A stretch of DNA of 64,000 nucleotides from Puffinus mauretanicus (taxonomy: Eukaryota; Chordata; Aves; Procellariiformes; Procellariidae): NCBI GenBank assembly GCA_023333565.1, contig JAJKFH010002170.1, forward strand, positions 1 through 64,000, given 5' to 3'. The number at the start of each line of letters is the position of its first letter. The first letter of the stretch is position 1. This document shows, piece by piece, positions 1 through 10,838 of the stretch. A program made the position numbers and the translations under genes. The notes under the pieces are model-generated. The model was not told where the DNA came from, did not search any database, and was given only the letters and a program-made list of their open reading frames with translations.

Positions 1-22
1 CAAAGGGTTGCTAAAGAGCAAT

Positions 23-341
23 TGTAGTTTTAGAGTCTCTGAAGTGATAGTAGAATAGGGAAAACAGGCTGAGGAATGTAACTATCAGTAGATTATGTAA
101 CGGAATGCAGGCGCAGGAAGCGTTCGCATGGACACCTGCTTTCGACCAATCTGTGTATATTAAGATTCGTGTGCTTGCTGACTGTAACCAATAGAGGATT
201 TGTAGGTGTGCATGTTAATGTGGCTGGCTTATAAAAGTAGCGTAGTATTTTGAAATAAACGAGAATGATCATACCCATATTGGGACTCATCATTACTCCG
301 GGAACGCACTCCCACTCCGACCCATGGTCACTCCGACACAC
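23..341 (+). mobile_element. Probable solo LTR of an endogenous retrovirus
   Basis: A short stretch has the signal order of an LTR on the plus strand: a CCAAT box at 188-192, a TATAAAAG box at 230-237 and an AATAAA polyadenylation signal at 254-259. It opens with TGTAG near 23 and may close in ACACA near 341. No internal retroviral gene lies beside it, so it is called a solo or partial LTR. Both ends are approximate, no target duplication was found, and the family is not named. Confidence 0.42.
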
Positions 342-432
342 TCCCACTTCAAAGTTGTGGTGCCTGAGATCTGGGGCCACCTGAAAGCTCTGGCGGAGAT
401 CTCCAGGGAGTTTGTGTTCAATGTTTTGATGT

Positions 433-655
433 CCTAGGGTTATGGGGTGCTAGAGTTACAGGGTGCTAGCGCTATGGGGTTCTAGGGTTATGCAGTGCTA
501 GAGTAACAGTTTTCTAGGGTTATCATATACTAGTGTTAGGGAGAGCTAGTGTTACTGGGTGCTAGGGTTATGGGCTTCTAGGCTTACAGTGTGCTAGGGT
601 TATGTGGTGGTAGGTTTACGGGATGCCAGGGTGTAAGTGGGGTAGGATTAAAGTG
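433..655 (+). repeat. Degenerate short tandem repeat rich in TAGGGTTA
   Basis: About a dozen imperfect units of 16-19 bp follow one another, each a variant of GTGCTAGGGTTATGGG. The core TAGGGTTA resembles the telomere repeat TTAGGG, but the units are longer and interrupted, so this is a minisatellite and not a run of telomere repeats. Units decay toward the right-hand end. Confidence 0.6.
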
Positions 656-2042
656 TGTGATTGTTATGGACAGCATCTGGGCTTTTTGGGCCTGACTTCC
701 CTGAGTTGTTTGCGGGTTTTTACCTTAGCTTATGTTCTGGATGTTTTTTGGAGAGTCCTATTTTAGGTGTTTTCTTTTTAGGGTTTGGACTGGGGGCTCT
801 GGTTTGTGTATGATGTATCTTCTAGTTGGTTTTTTGCTGTTCTGGTGATTTGTTTTGCATTTTCTGTCTTGTAACCATCATTTCTGGTCTAATATGGCTG
901 TCCGGGTCGGCCGCTGTCACTTCTGCTGCAGTCCGACTCATTTCCGGTGAGTGTTGTACTGTTTTAGATAGGTGTGGATTATTTGCAGTGCATGGAGAAC
1001 GACTGCCAGACGACTAATGCGCAGTTCTGGGGTGTGGGAGGACTTCTGGCCCATAGATAATGACTGTCAGAAGGTTAAGTGTACTTCTCAATTTGTGTAG
1101 ACTTTCTGACATATGGTCATTTCTCCTGCCTTGAGGAAGAGTCATGGGAAGACACCAGCCACACAGAAGGACGAGGGTTTTCCCTAAGGTACATGTTTTT
1201 TTGTTTTTTGCTTTTGAGTAAGAAACCTGCAAAGAGGCCACTATCATTAAGTTTAGTGGCATTTTGTGAAGTCCTGGGTTGAGTATTGAGCGACTTGAAA
1301 CATTGCTGAAAAAATGGTAGAGGTTTGTCTGCGTGTTTTGGATGCTTTGGGTTTGAACGTCTGCTTGTGGTGGTGAATTCATACTGTCCTTATCTCCTAT
1401 CTCAAGGCACAACGTGTGCTTAGGGTGAGGTTCATCATCCACGATAGTGGATGTGAATCTGTATTTCAAATAGACTTCCTGATCATTTTGAATTTTTGGG
1501 GGCCAACTTCTTCTCAGATCTGTTCAGTCATCCTTGGTTTTGCCTCTTCACATAACTGGTGAAGAGCTTGTACGAGTAGCAGGAGAAGGAACATGCTGGT
1601 CGCTTGTGCTGCGGTTATCAGGGTTATCTTCCGTCCGCAGTTTCTTTGCAGGAATCTCTTTAAGCCACTTGTCCATTTTGTGAGAGGTGGACTTAATGGG
1701 AGATCTTTTTTCCTCATTAGTGCCTCAGGGATTTACCTGTTGTTTTTTGTTGGTTGTTTGTTTTTTATTTTCTGTGCTTAATTTAAAAAGCTTTTTGTAC
1801 CTCTTTGGATTTCTGTCCTTAAAGGAAATGTCTAGGATTTCTACACAGGAGTGAGATGTCCAGAAAGGACTGTCCTTGCACATTGCTGTCAGCCTTCAGT
1901 CTAGAGAAATGTCTGGTAGTGATGAATGTTTAATGGTCATGTAACTCAATTGCATCTTAAATATACAAGCTTTGCCCTTGTTCCTCATATGCCTGGGAGA
2001 TGATTCTCAGCAGCTCATAAACAGTGTGTTCTGCTGTGCTTT
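656..2042. other. No gene recognised
   Basis: AT-richer sequence with short open frames on both strands, none with a recognisable motif or codon pattern. I see no RNA gene and no identifiable repeat in it. Confidence 0.4.
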
Positions 2043-2165
2043 ACCCGTTGCACTCGATCCTACTATCCATGCCATTGATATTAAACCGTACCGGTCCCAG
2101 TAGGGACCCTTGAGGGACACCGCATCTTGCTGTTTTCCCGTTGGGCATTGAGCCACTGACTGTTC
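2043..2165 (-). mobile_element. CR1 LINE fragment (reverse transcriptase piece)
   Basis: Read on the minus strand, the sequence encodes GVPQGSLLGPVRFNIN followed by a relict of the segment just before the catalytic motif. This is the conserved block of CR1 reverse transcriptase and also occurs in the longer CR1 copies here. The fragment is only about 120 bp and is broken at both ends. Confidence 0.75.
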
Positions 2166-2199
2166 CTCTTTTGTTAACCCTTTCCCTTCCGCATGAGGA

Positions 2200-3785
2200 G
2201 GTGAGGGAGGCTATTGGGGGTGGGGCAGAACACAGGGAGCCCCCCACTTTCCCTCCTGGGAGACCCCCAAACAGAAGGCCAGAGCTGGCAACCCCAGAGA
2301 GTCCTTAGCAGCCAACAGACAGAACGGACCATGGTGCTGCCAGCACTGCAGCTCTCACCGCGCAGCCCCCGGGCCCCCAGGTGCCCCAGGTGCTTCAGCC
2401 TTTTGTCCGTCCCAAAACCTTCTACCCCCGAGGCAGGGACCGACACTGAACCCTGCAGCCCGAGGACGCTCTTGGGGGAAGGAGCAGAGGTGACCACCGG
2501 CCATTGCTCCTGTCTGTCTTTCAGGCTCAGCCAACCTGTGCTGACTGCCTGGGCAGGAACAGCCCTTCCCCGCAGCCTGGGCACCCCCGGTGGGGGTGGC
2601 ACCCCAGGCACCCCCAGCAGATACGGCCATCTCTCCCCTTTCACCTCCTATAAGCGAGTCTCCTCCCCGACCTGCAACCCCCTCCCACCAGCACAGCAGC
2701 TCACCCCGCAGGGAGTGCCCTGGCCACAAGCTCCCCACGAGCCTGGCACAGAGCCGGGGGATGTTGGCGATCGGGGCCGGCTCTGTGGGTGCCCCTGGAG
2801 AGTTACCCCGGCCCAGCACAGCTCCCTCTCACCCGTGCAGGTCTGCAGATGGCTCCATGCGCCTGCTTCTCAGACCCCCAAGTCTTCCGCATCCGAGGGA
2901 CGAGCACCAACCTGCCTCCACCAGCCACCTCCGCCCTCGGCCACGGCGCCGCTTCTCTGCCAGGTGCTGCCCTGTGGGGCCACAGGGGCTGTGGGACACC
3001 CCCAGCCTGGGCAGCCCCTGGGACCCCCCAGGGCCAACCGCAACACCTGACACCCTACAACCACCAGGGGAGAGTGGTGGCCCCAACCCCCCTGGTGCTT
3101 CCCCAGCTACCAGCACATGGAGAGGCAGTTTGCACAGCTCAGCCTCTCTGACACGGCCACCCCCGTGGGGGCACCCCCAGGCAGCAACATCCCCCCGGGC
3201 AGCGACGTCCTCCTCAGCCATGGTGCTGCCCCGCACATCCAAGCCCCTGGGGACCCGGCAGGTGATGTTGCGTTGCCCAAGGAAATGCATCTGTGTTCCT
3301 CCCTGGTCAACCAGGACAGTCCCTGGGGGCCCTGGTGGCACCAGTGGAGTCGTCCCCCATTGCGACATTGGCTCGCTCTTGCTGCCCGCAGAGCGGCTCA
3401 CCCCTGACTACAGCATCACCGAGACGAATGCAGTCCTGAGCATAAAGCAATGCACCACCATCAGGATGGAGCCCCAGGAGCTGTGGGGATGGACCTGCCA
3501 CCACCCCAGGGTGGCGTGTACCAGCCTGGCATGTCCCAGCCTGGCATGTAAGAAAAGCAGGGGAAAAAGCAGAAGAGCACCTGGCCAAACCCACCCAGCA
3601 AGCACAGGGCTCTGGCAGCCAGCACTGGGGTGGGAGGGTGGTATTAGACCTACAGCAGAAATGAGATGGAGATTGGGGGGGGGGATTAAAGGGAGGGAGG
3701 GGGTGGTGTTAGATTAGAAGAGATTTCATTACACATTTGCTCTTGGTTTTTTTCCATTAAAAGCTGTTTCTCCAGAACTGCTCTG
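2200..3785 (+). pseudogene. GC-rich, proline-rich gene remnant with 3' end signals
   Basis: A very GC-rich stretch with protein-like patches in different frames, for example HMERQFAQLSLSDTATPVG near 3117-3175. A terminal-exon-like block begins after a splice acceptor (cccgcag) near 3390 and ends with repeated YQPGMSQPGM-like codons and a TAA near 3550. An ATTAAA signal lies at 3756-3761. The frame must change by one base within the last block (about 3450), which points to decay. The long plus-strand open frame at 2590-3717 is probably an effect of high GC. I do not recognise the parent gene. Confidence 0.3.
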
Positions 3786-4558
3786 TGCTTGTGTGGGAGG
3801 GGGAGGGAGCGCAGGGGGCACCAGGAAACAGCACCTAAGAGGTGCAAAAGCCCCGCTGAGCCCAAAATCAGAGCCGGCGAGCCCCGAAGGGCACTGTGCC
3901 ACTCCCAGGGCTGAGTCGCCACCAGTGGGGAAGGCAATGGCAGGGGGTGACTTCCCTGTCCCCTTCCTTGGGGAAAGCAGCCCTTTGGTGAGGGAGCCAG
4001 GACAGATGTGTCCCTGCAGGACTGACAGACATGGCCCCATGCAAAAAACAGCACTGAGCCCCTGGGACAAGGACAGACCTGGGGGGCTGGGAGTGGGACA
4101 GACACACACGACAACAAGGGCTGCAACGCCTTCGCCTTGAACATGACCACTGTCCCCTCCAGCGGGGACAGGGCTCGGTGCAAAGCCCTTACAACCGTTA
4201 AGACAATCATGCCCTTCCACAGGTCCCACCGCACTCAGCTCTGGAGCCTGGCTTTGCCTCACTGCCACAGTGAAGTAACCCCAGATCACCCCAATAATGC
4301 CAAGGGAGGGAGTTGCAGGCCAGGCAAGGACCCTCCTCCTCCCCTTGTCTGGCTGCACCTTGGGCAGCTGCAAGACCAGGAAGGGGGAAAAATGGAAGGG
4401 GGGGCCTGTATCTTTCCTTTGGGAAGCAGCGTCACCGTCCCACAGTGCTGGCTGGGTCTGGCTTGCAGAAGGTACAGGATGAGGTCCCCATCAGGGCAGT
4501 GCCCCAGCACTAGGAGTTGGGGGAGCTGAGCCCCTTCCTTTGGGCATTCCCAGCAATG

Positions 4559-4900
4559 CTACTGGGGCGGTGGGTGCCAGTCCGGACAGTCCTCAAAGGC
4601 GCTGCAGGCGTTCTCCAAGCTCTTGTGCTCCGCCAGCGAGCAGCACTTGCTCAGCAGCTTGGGGAAGCACGGCGTGGACTTGTGCACGCCTGAGGGCAGC
4701 TTCCCGCCCGGCCACAGAATGCAGATGGAGGCGATGGACCGCAGGGGCTGAAGATCCCTGTGATGGTCTGCAGGAAGGTCTTCTGGAGCAGCAGCAGCAC
4801 GCCCTCCTCCTGGGGCAGCAGTTCCTTGTTCCTGGCTCTGCCTCACTCCAACCAATGCAGCGCGCGGGAGCTGCCAAACACAGGCAATGGTCACAAGTGC
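4559..4900 (-). pseudogene. Unidentified coding-like remnant with several cysteines
   Basis: On the minus strand a helical-looking piece reading LLPQEEGVLLLLQKTFLQT (around 4830-4770) continues, after one apparent frame change near 4745, into a cysteine-containing tail with the stretch CFPKLLSKCCSLAEHKSLEN and a stop near 4559. The order and composition suggest the last exon of a small secreted or cytokine-like protein, but this is only an impression. The frame change argues that it is not functional. Confidence 0.22.
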
Positions 4901-4984
4901 ATCGGCCATGGGGCACAAGGAGGCTGACAAGCGGAGGCAGCTTGTCAGTGACAGGCAGCCACAAACCAGGCAGCTCGTGGTCCC

Positions 4985-5300
4985 GACTCAGCTCAGCTGA
5001 ATCAGCTTGTTCTTTTTCCCATCAAAAAAATCTCCCAAAATTCCCTAAATTCACCCCAGAAAACTCCCCCCACGTGACCCACGATCTTCTGCAGAGATGG
5101 GGGACATCTTCCTGCAGGCGCAAACCTCAGGGCACCCTGCCCACCCTGTGCCCATCCCCCTGCCGCTGCCCATCAAGGTAAAGGGGGACCCCCTAGGGGG
5201 GCCCCACCACCCTGGGGGAGGTGTCCCCAGCAATGTCACCTCGCTGTCACCCTGTCCCCAAGGTGGTGGCCTGCTCCATGGGGTACAACCACCTGCCTGG
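4985..5300 (+). repeat. Copy 1 of a diverged exon-intron block (paralogue at 18.41-18.66 kb)
   Basis: This block aligns by eye with 18,410-18,660. Both run through a CCCTAAATTCACCCC stretch, an acceptor at the sequence ctgcagagat, a proline-rich exon ending in a donor (AAGGTA) and, after a short GC-rich intron, an acceptor followed by codons for VVACSMG. Preservation of the splice sites in both copies suggests they derive from a real gene that was duplicated. The gene is not recognised. Confidence 0.45.
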
Positions 5301-5400
5301 TGGGACCTAAGAAGGGGACCTAAGAGATGGGGGGGAATGGACACAGGTCCTTGCTTGGGGCGCCAGGAGAATCCCCACCCGGCCCACTTCACCTTCCCAG

Positions 5401-5992
5401 TTGCCCTTACAGAACAGATACGGGGCCCTGGAACTTGAGGGCCAGACAAACAAGGACGCAGATGAAGGCCCATCCAGGGGGTTGCCCGAGGCGAGGCAGT
5501 CAGCCCCACGCATTACGACTGCCTCCGCTAAGAAAAAAAGGAGGGTAATTGTCATTGGTGATTCCCTTCTGAGGGGGACGGAGGGCCCAGTTTGCCGGCC
5601 AGACCCATCCCACAGGGACGTCTGCTGCCTCCCTGGGGCCCGGGTGAAGGACATTACTAGGAAGCTCCCCAGTCTGGTGCAGGCCTCCGATCACTACCCG
5701 CTACTGGTTATACAGGCTGGCAGTGAGGAGGGTGCAGAGAGAAGTCCCGAAGGGATCAAAAGGGACTTCAGGGCGCTGGGGCGACTGGTGGGAGGATCGG
5801 GAGCACAGGTAGTGTTTTCCTTGATCCCTTTAGTGGCAGGGAGGAATACTGAAGGGAACAGGAAAACTCATCGGATCAACACGTGGCTCAGGGGCTGGTG
5901 CCATCGGCAGAATTTTGGCTGCTTTGACCACGGGGAGGTTTACACGGCACCGGGCCTGCTGGCGACGGACGGAGTTCAGCTGTCTCACAGGG
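5401..5992 (+). pseudogene. CR1 ORF1, esterase-like (SGNH) part, interrupted
   Basis: Codons for a basic KKKRRVIVIGDSLLRGTE block carry the G-D-S nucleophile motif of the SGNH esterase fold found in CR1-type ORF1 proteins. Downstream come RINTWLRGWCHRQNFGCFDH and a DGVQLS box, where the family has its late catalytic residues. The amino-terminal part of ORF1 is missing because the LINE is 5'-truncated. An LTR inserted at 5993 cuts the frame about 20 codons before its end; the missing end (LAHELAGLIERTLN, stop) resumes at about 6566-6606. Known CR1 ORF1 proteins are thought to bind RNA and lipid during retrotransposition. Confidence 0.85.
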
Positions 5993-6332
5993 TGTCCTGG
6001 TTTTGGCTGGGATAGAGTTAAATTTCTTCCTAGTGCTGTGTTTTGGATTTAGTGTGAGAAGAATGTTGATAACAACTGATGTTTTTAATTGTTGCTAAGT
6101 AGTCTACTAGTCAAGGACTTTTCAGCTTCCCATGCTCTGGAAGAAGCTGGGAGGGAGCACAGCCAGGACAGCTGGCCCAGCTGGCCAACGGGGTATTCCA
6201 TACCATGTGACGTCATGCTCAGTATATGAACGGTAGGCGTGTTCCAGGAAGAACAGTAGCGATCGCTACTTGGTTATCGGTCAGCGCGGGTGGTGAGCAA
6301 TTGCATTGTGCATCACTCATTTTGTATATTCT

Positions 6333-6382
<50 letters not shown>

Positions 6383-6549
6383 TATTATTATTATTATTTT
6401 CCCTTTTCTGTTCTATTAAACTGTCTTTATCTCAACCCACGAGTTTTTCTCACTCTTACCCTTCTGATTCTCTCCCCGTCCCACTGGGGCGGGGGGAATG
6501 AGCGAACGGCTGCGTGGTATTTGGCTGCCTGCCAGGTTAAACCACGACA
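5993..6549 (+). mobile_element. Solo ERVL-type LTR inserted in CR1 ORF1
   Basis: The element starts TGTCCTGGTTTTGGCTGGGA and ends TTAAACCACGACA, the ends of a common avian ERVL LTR group (TguLTR5-like by memory of the family). It holds CCATGTGACGTCATG with a CRE-like core near 6205, a degenerate TATA stretch (agtatatgaa), an (ATC)n then (ATT)n microsatellite at about 6333-6397 and a CTATTAAAC polyadenylation region near 6413. It lies in the same orientation as the host CR1. I do not see a clean 5-bp target duplication. Confidence 0.88.
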
Positions 6550-6670
6550 TGGAGAAAAGGATTCTCGCTCATGAGTTGGCGGGGCTCATCGAGAGGACTT
6601 TAAACTAGGTTCGAAGGGGGAAGGGGATAAAACCAGGCTCACTAGAGAAGAGCCTAGGGACCGCACGCCA

Positions 6671-9197
6671 ATGTTGGGGGCAAAATCGGCAGCCCAGCTC
6701 AAGTGCATCTACACCAATGCACGCAGCATGGGCGGCAAACAGGAGGAGCTGGAAGCCATTGTGCAGCGGGGTAGCTATGACTTAGTCGCCATCACGGAAA
6801 CGTGGTGGGATGAGTCTCACGATTGGAGTGCTGCAATGGATGGCTATAAGCTCTTCAGAAGGGACAGGCGAGGAAGGAGAGGCGGTGGGGTAGCCCTGTG
6901 TGTTAGGGAGTGCTTCGACTGTCTAGAGCTCAATGGTAGTGATGATGAGGTCGAGTGCTCATGGGTAAGGATGAGGGGGAAGGCCAACAAGGCAGATGTC
7001 CTGCTGGGAGTCTGTTATAGACCACCTAGCCAGGATGAGGAGGCAGACGAAATATTCTACAAGAGGCTGGCAGAAGTCGCCCAGTCGCTAGCCCTTGTTC
7101 TTGTGGGGGACTTCAACTTTCTGGACGTCTGCTGGAAATACCACACGGCAGAGAGGAAACAGTTGAGGAGGTTCCTGGAGTGTGTGGAGGATAACTTCCT
7201 GAAGCAGCTGGTAAGCGAGCCCACTAGGGGAGGTGCCTCGCTTGACCTGCTGTTCACAAACAGAGAAGGACTGGTGGGAGATGTGGTGGTCGGAGGCCGG
7301 CTTGGGCTTAGCAACCATGAAATGATGGAATTCTCGATTCTTGGTGAAGTAAAGAGGGGGGGCAGCAAAACCGCTACCACGGACTTCCGGAGGGCGGACT
7401 TTGGCCTGCTCAGGACGCTGGTCGAGTGGGTCCCTTGGGAGACAGTCCTGAAGGGCAAAGGGGTCCAGGAAGGCTGGACGTTCTTCAAGAAGGAAGTCTT
7501 AAAGGTGCAGGAGCGGGCTGTCCCCATGTGCCGCAAGAAGAACGGGCGGGGAAGGCTACCGGCCTGGCTGAATGGGGAGCTCTGGCTGGGACTCAGGAAA
7601 AAAAGGAGAGTTTATCACCCTTGGAAGAAGGGGCAGGCAACTCAAGAAGAGTACAGGGATCTCCTTAGGTCGTGCAGAGAGGAAATTAGAAAGGCAAAAG
7701 CCCAGCTAGAACGCAACCTGGCCACTGTCGTAAGAGACAATAAAAAAAGTTTTTACAAATACATTAATGACAAAAAGAGAGCCAAGGAGAATCTCCATGC
7801 TTTATTGGATGCGGGGGGGAACGTTGCCACCAAGGAGGGAAAAAAAGGCTGAGGTACTTAATGCCTTCTTTGCCTCAGTCTTTAATAGTCAGAGCAGTTA
7901 TCCTCAGGGTACTCAGCCCCCTGAGCTGGAAGACAGGGACGGAGAGCAGGATAAACCCCCATAATCCAAGAGGAAGCAGTTAACGACCTGCTATACCACC
8001 TGGACACTCACAAGTCTATGGGGCCGGATGGGATCCACCCGAGGGTACTGAGGGAGCTGGCGGAGGAGCTTGCCGAGCCGCTCTCCATCATTTACCAGCA
8101 GTCCTGGTTAACTGGGGAGGTCCCGGACAACTGGAGGCTTGCCAATGTGACGCCCATCTACAAGAAGGGCCGGAAGGAGGATCCAGGGAACTACAGGCCG
8201 GTCAGCCTGACCTCGGTGCCAGGGAAGATTATGGAGCAGTTCATCTTGAGGGCGCTCACAAGCCATGTGCGGGACAACCAGGGGATCAGGCCCAGCCAGC
8301 ACGGGTTCATGGAAGGCAGGTCCTGCTTGACCAACCTGATCTCCTTCTATGACCAGGTGACCCACTAGTGGATGAGGGAAAGGCAGTGGATGTGGTCTGC
8401 CTGGACTTCAGTAAAGCCTTTGACGCTGTCTCCCACAGCATTCTCCTAGAGAAGCTGGCGGCTCACGGCCTAGACAGGTCCACTCTTCGCTGGGTAAAAA
8501 GCTGGCTGGACGGCCGGGCCCAGAGAATTGTGGTGAACGGAGTTAAATCCAGTTGGCGGCCGGTCACGAGCGGTGTTCCCCAGGGCTCAGTACTGGGACC
8601 GGTCCTGTTCAATATCTTTATCAATGATCTGGACGAGGGTATCGAGTGCTCCCTCAGTAAGTTTGCAGACGACACCAAGCTGGGCAGGAGTGTTGATCTG
8701 CTGGGGGGTAGGAAGGCTCTGCAGAGGGACCTGGACAGGCTGGATCGATGGGCCGAGGCCAATGTATGAGGTTCAACAAGGCCAAGTGCCGGGTCCTGCA
8801 CTTGGGCCACAACAACCCCAGGCAACGCTACAGGCTTGGGGAAGAGCGGCTGGAAAGCTGCCCGGAGGAAAAGGACCTGGGGGTGCTGATTGACAGCTGG
8901 CTGAACGTGAGCCGGCAGTGTGCCCAGGTGGCCAAGAAGGCCAACGGCATCCTGGCCTGTATCAGAACTGGTGTGGCCAGCAGGAGCAGGGAGGTGATCG
9001 TGCCCCTGTACTGGGCACTGGTGAGGCCGCACCTCGAATCCTGTGTTCAGTTTTGGGCCCCTCACAACAAGAAGGACATGGAGGTGCTGGAGCGTGTCCA
9101 GAGGAGGGCAACAAAGCTGGTGAAGGGCCTGGAGCACAAGTCTGATGGGGAGCGGCTGAGGGAACTGGGGGTGTTTAGTCTGGAGAAGAGGAGGTGA
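6671..9197 (+). pseudogene. CR1 ORF2: endonuclease and reverse transcriptase, frameshifted
   Basis: The first part (6671-7852) encodes the apurinic-like endonuclease, with YTNARSMGGKQEELE, ITETWWDESHDW and VGDFNFLDVCW. The reverse transcriptase follows: GPDGIHPRVL near 8020, [16 protein letters not shown] near 8190, [11 protein letters not shown] near 8405, [16 protein letters not shown] near 8575 and the catalytic FADDTKL near 8664. The carboxyl end includes [15 protein letters not shown]. Compared with the CR1 at 32-34 kb, single-base or short changes break the frame near 7840, 7960, 8365 and 8765, so no full protein is made. The catalytic aspartates themselves are intact. Confidence 0.92.
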
Positions 9198-9380
9198 GGG
9201 GAGACCTCATTGCGCTCTACAACTGCCTGAAAGGAGGTTGGAGCGAGGTGGGGGTCGGTCTCTTCTCCCAAGTAACAAGCGATAGGACGAGAGGAAATGA
9301 CCTCAAGTTGCGCCAAGGGAGGTTTAGATTGGACATTAGGAGAAATTTCTTTACTGAAAGAGTGATCAGGAACAGGCTGC

Positions 9381-10665
9381 TGTCACGAATGAGTGGTTTT
9401 AAGGCCATGTGAAGAATCACTGGCAAAGGTATTAGCAAATGGTGATTTTAATAGAAATTTATAGAAACGTGACTTAACAGAATTCGATGGCAAGGTTCTA
9501 TTACTTATTACATGGATTAAGTATACACAGGAAAAAATCGTATCAGAATTGTGTTGGAAGGATTTGTACAGAGATTGAGGATAAAAGGATAAGGGGGGCC
9601 CTCCCGTTGAGTCACGAGGTTCAGAGAAGATCCGACTGGACCCAATCTAAGATTGTCAGACTTGGACAATGGTTTGTGTCTAATACAAAAGGGATAAGAA
9701 GATCCTCCCATTGAGTCACGAGGTTCAGAGTAGACGCCCTTGCTTTCTAAACTCCTTCTCAGAGAGGAGCCTAGGTACAACTGGATCTATCCTTAGTCTC
9801 TCGGTTTATGACTAAAGGGTTGTGTTCAGCAGCAACTTAGAGTCCAACAATACTTAAGCATTAATTAATTTGGCAGCTACAAAAAGGAGTTAGTCAAGTT
9901 TTTTCTACAAATACTAAAACAATTGAGCTACAGATTATACTTGTTAGTAATTGTACAGATAAATGCGCAAAAAGATCTAGATCAATCAATACATGTATAT
10001 ATATGCATTGAATATGGTACCAAAACTAAATGAGTTTATAAAGGCCGAAAGCTAGCTAAATTTATAAAGGTATACCTGTTAAAAATTCCCCTCAAGTCTC
10101 GTGAAATACTCACGTTAAATGCTTTGGCATTTCTCAACGGGTGAAGCGTTGAGCCCCAAGGAGTGTTCCAGCCCGAATCGGTGATACTCTGAATATCGCA
10201 AATTCAAGTTTGCGGACTCTGAGAAGCGTCCCACTCAGAGGGAGATTCTGGGTGCAGCCCGCTGCGGTCCAGGAGAGCTCAAAAGGGTCTCGCTTCGGAC
10301 CGCTGTTTATAGGTTTGCAAGATGATTGGCTTTAGTCATTAGTAAATTTCCATTTTGGCTACTATCCGAGGTGGTCCTGGGTAGCAATTATGGTATTGTT
10401 TCATGGTAACAATGGTATCGTTCCACTTGAGCTATGATCTAGGTAAGGAATGCTTCAGAGCTGTCAGAGATGACGAATTATCTCTGGTTCTTGTTCCCTA
10501 CCTTGATCATGTAGCTAGTGTACCTCCCCACCTTAGCCATGCAAGAGTGGCTGGTACGGTCAAGGAACGCTCAACCGCCCAACTGGTACACAATGGCTAA
10601 AGCTTAACAGAAGTTCCTGAGATCGTATTGTAGCCCAGAGGAAGGGGGCGAAATGCACCACCACA
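9381..10665 (-). mobile_element. Solo LTR of 1285 bp with 5-bp target duplication
   Basis: The insert begins TGTCACGAATGAG and ends CACCACA. The pentamer gctgc lies at both 9376-9380 and 10,666-10,670, and joining the flanks restores CR1 sequence. Signals read on the minus strand: ATTGG at 10,325-10,329 (a CCAAT box), TTTATA at 10,306-10,311 (TATAAA) and TTTAAT at 9447-9452 (ATTAAA), leaving about 70 bp of U5. Transcription would run leftward with an unusually long R region of about 850 bp. A 5-bp duplication fits ERVL-like integrases. The family is not named. Confidence 0.85.
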
Positions 10666-10838
10666 GCTGCCCAGGGAAGCGGTTGAGTCACCATCCCTGG
10701 AAGTATTTAAAAGACGTGTAGATGAGGTGCTTAGGATATGGTTTAGCGGGCATGGTGGTGTTGAGTTGATGGTTGGACTCGATGATCTTAGAGGTCTTTT
10801 CCAACCTTAATGATTCTATGATTCTATGATTCTATGAC
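10666..10838 (+). mobile_element. CR1 3' end with ATTCTATG octamers
   Basis: This closes the CR1 that starts at 5.4 kb. It carries the conserved last untranslated segment and ends in three tandem ATTCTATG-type octamers at about 10,811-10,838. The octamers define the true 3' terminus and therefore the plus orientation. Confidence 0.9.

Larger units (their letters stand above)
5405..10838 (+). mobile_element. Long CR1 LINE split by two LTR insertions
   Basis: One 5'-truncated CR1 element can be followed in three pieces: 5405-5992 (most of ORF1), 6550-9380 (end of ORF1 and all of ORF2) and 10,666-10,838 (3' end). The last piece ends in three ATTCTATG-type octamers, the usual CR1 terminus. Removing the two inserted LTRs restores the order of the element. 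Several frameshifts in ORF2 show it is no longer active. CR1 elements move by target-primed reverse transcription and rarely make clean target duplications; none is seen here. Confidence 0.9.

Noticed and set aside
2590..3717. 375-codon open frame
   Set aside because: Codon content is that of GC-rich DNA, and the protein-like patches in this region lie in other frames.
6290..6400. Run of about 17 histidine codons in an open frame
   Set aside because: It is the (ATC)n microsatellite of an ERVL LTR.
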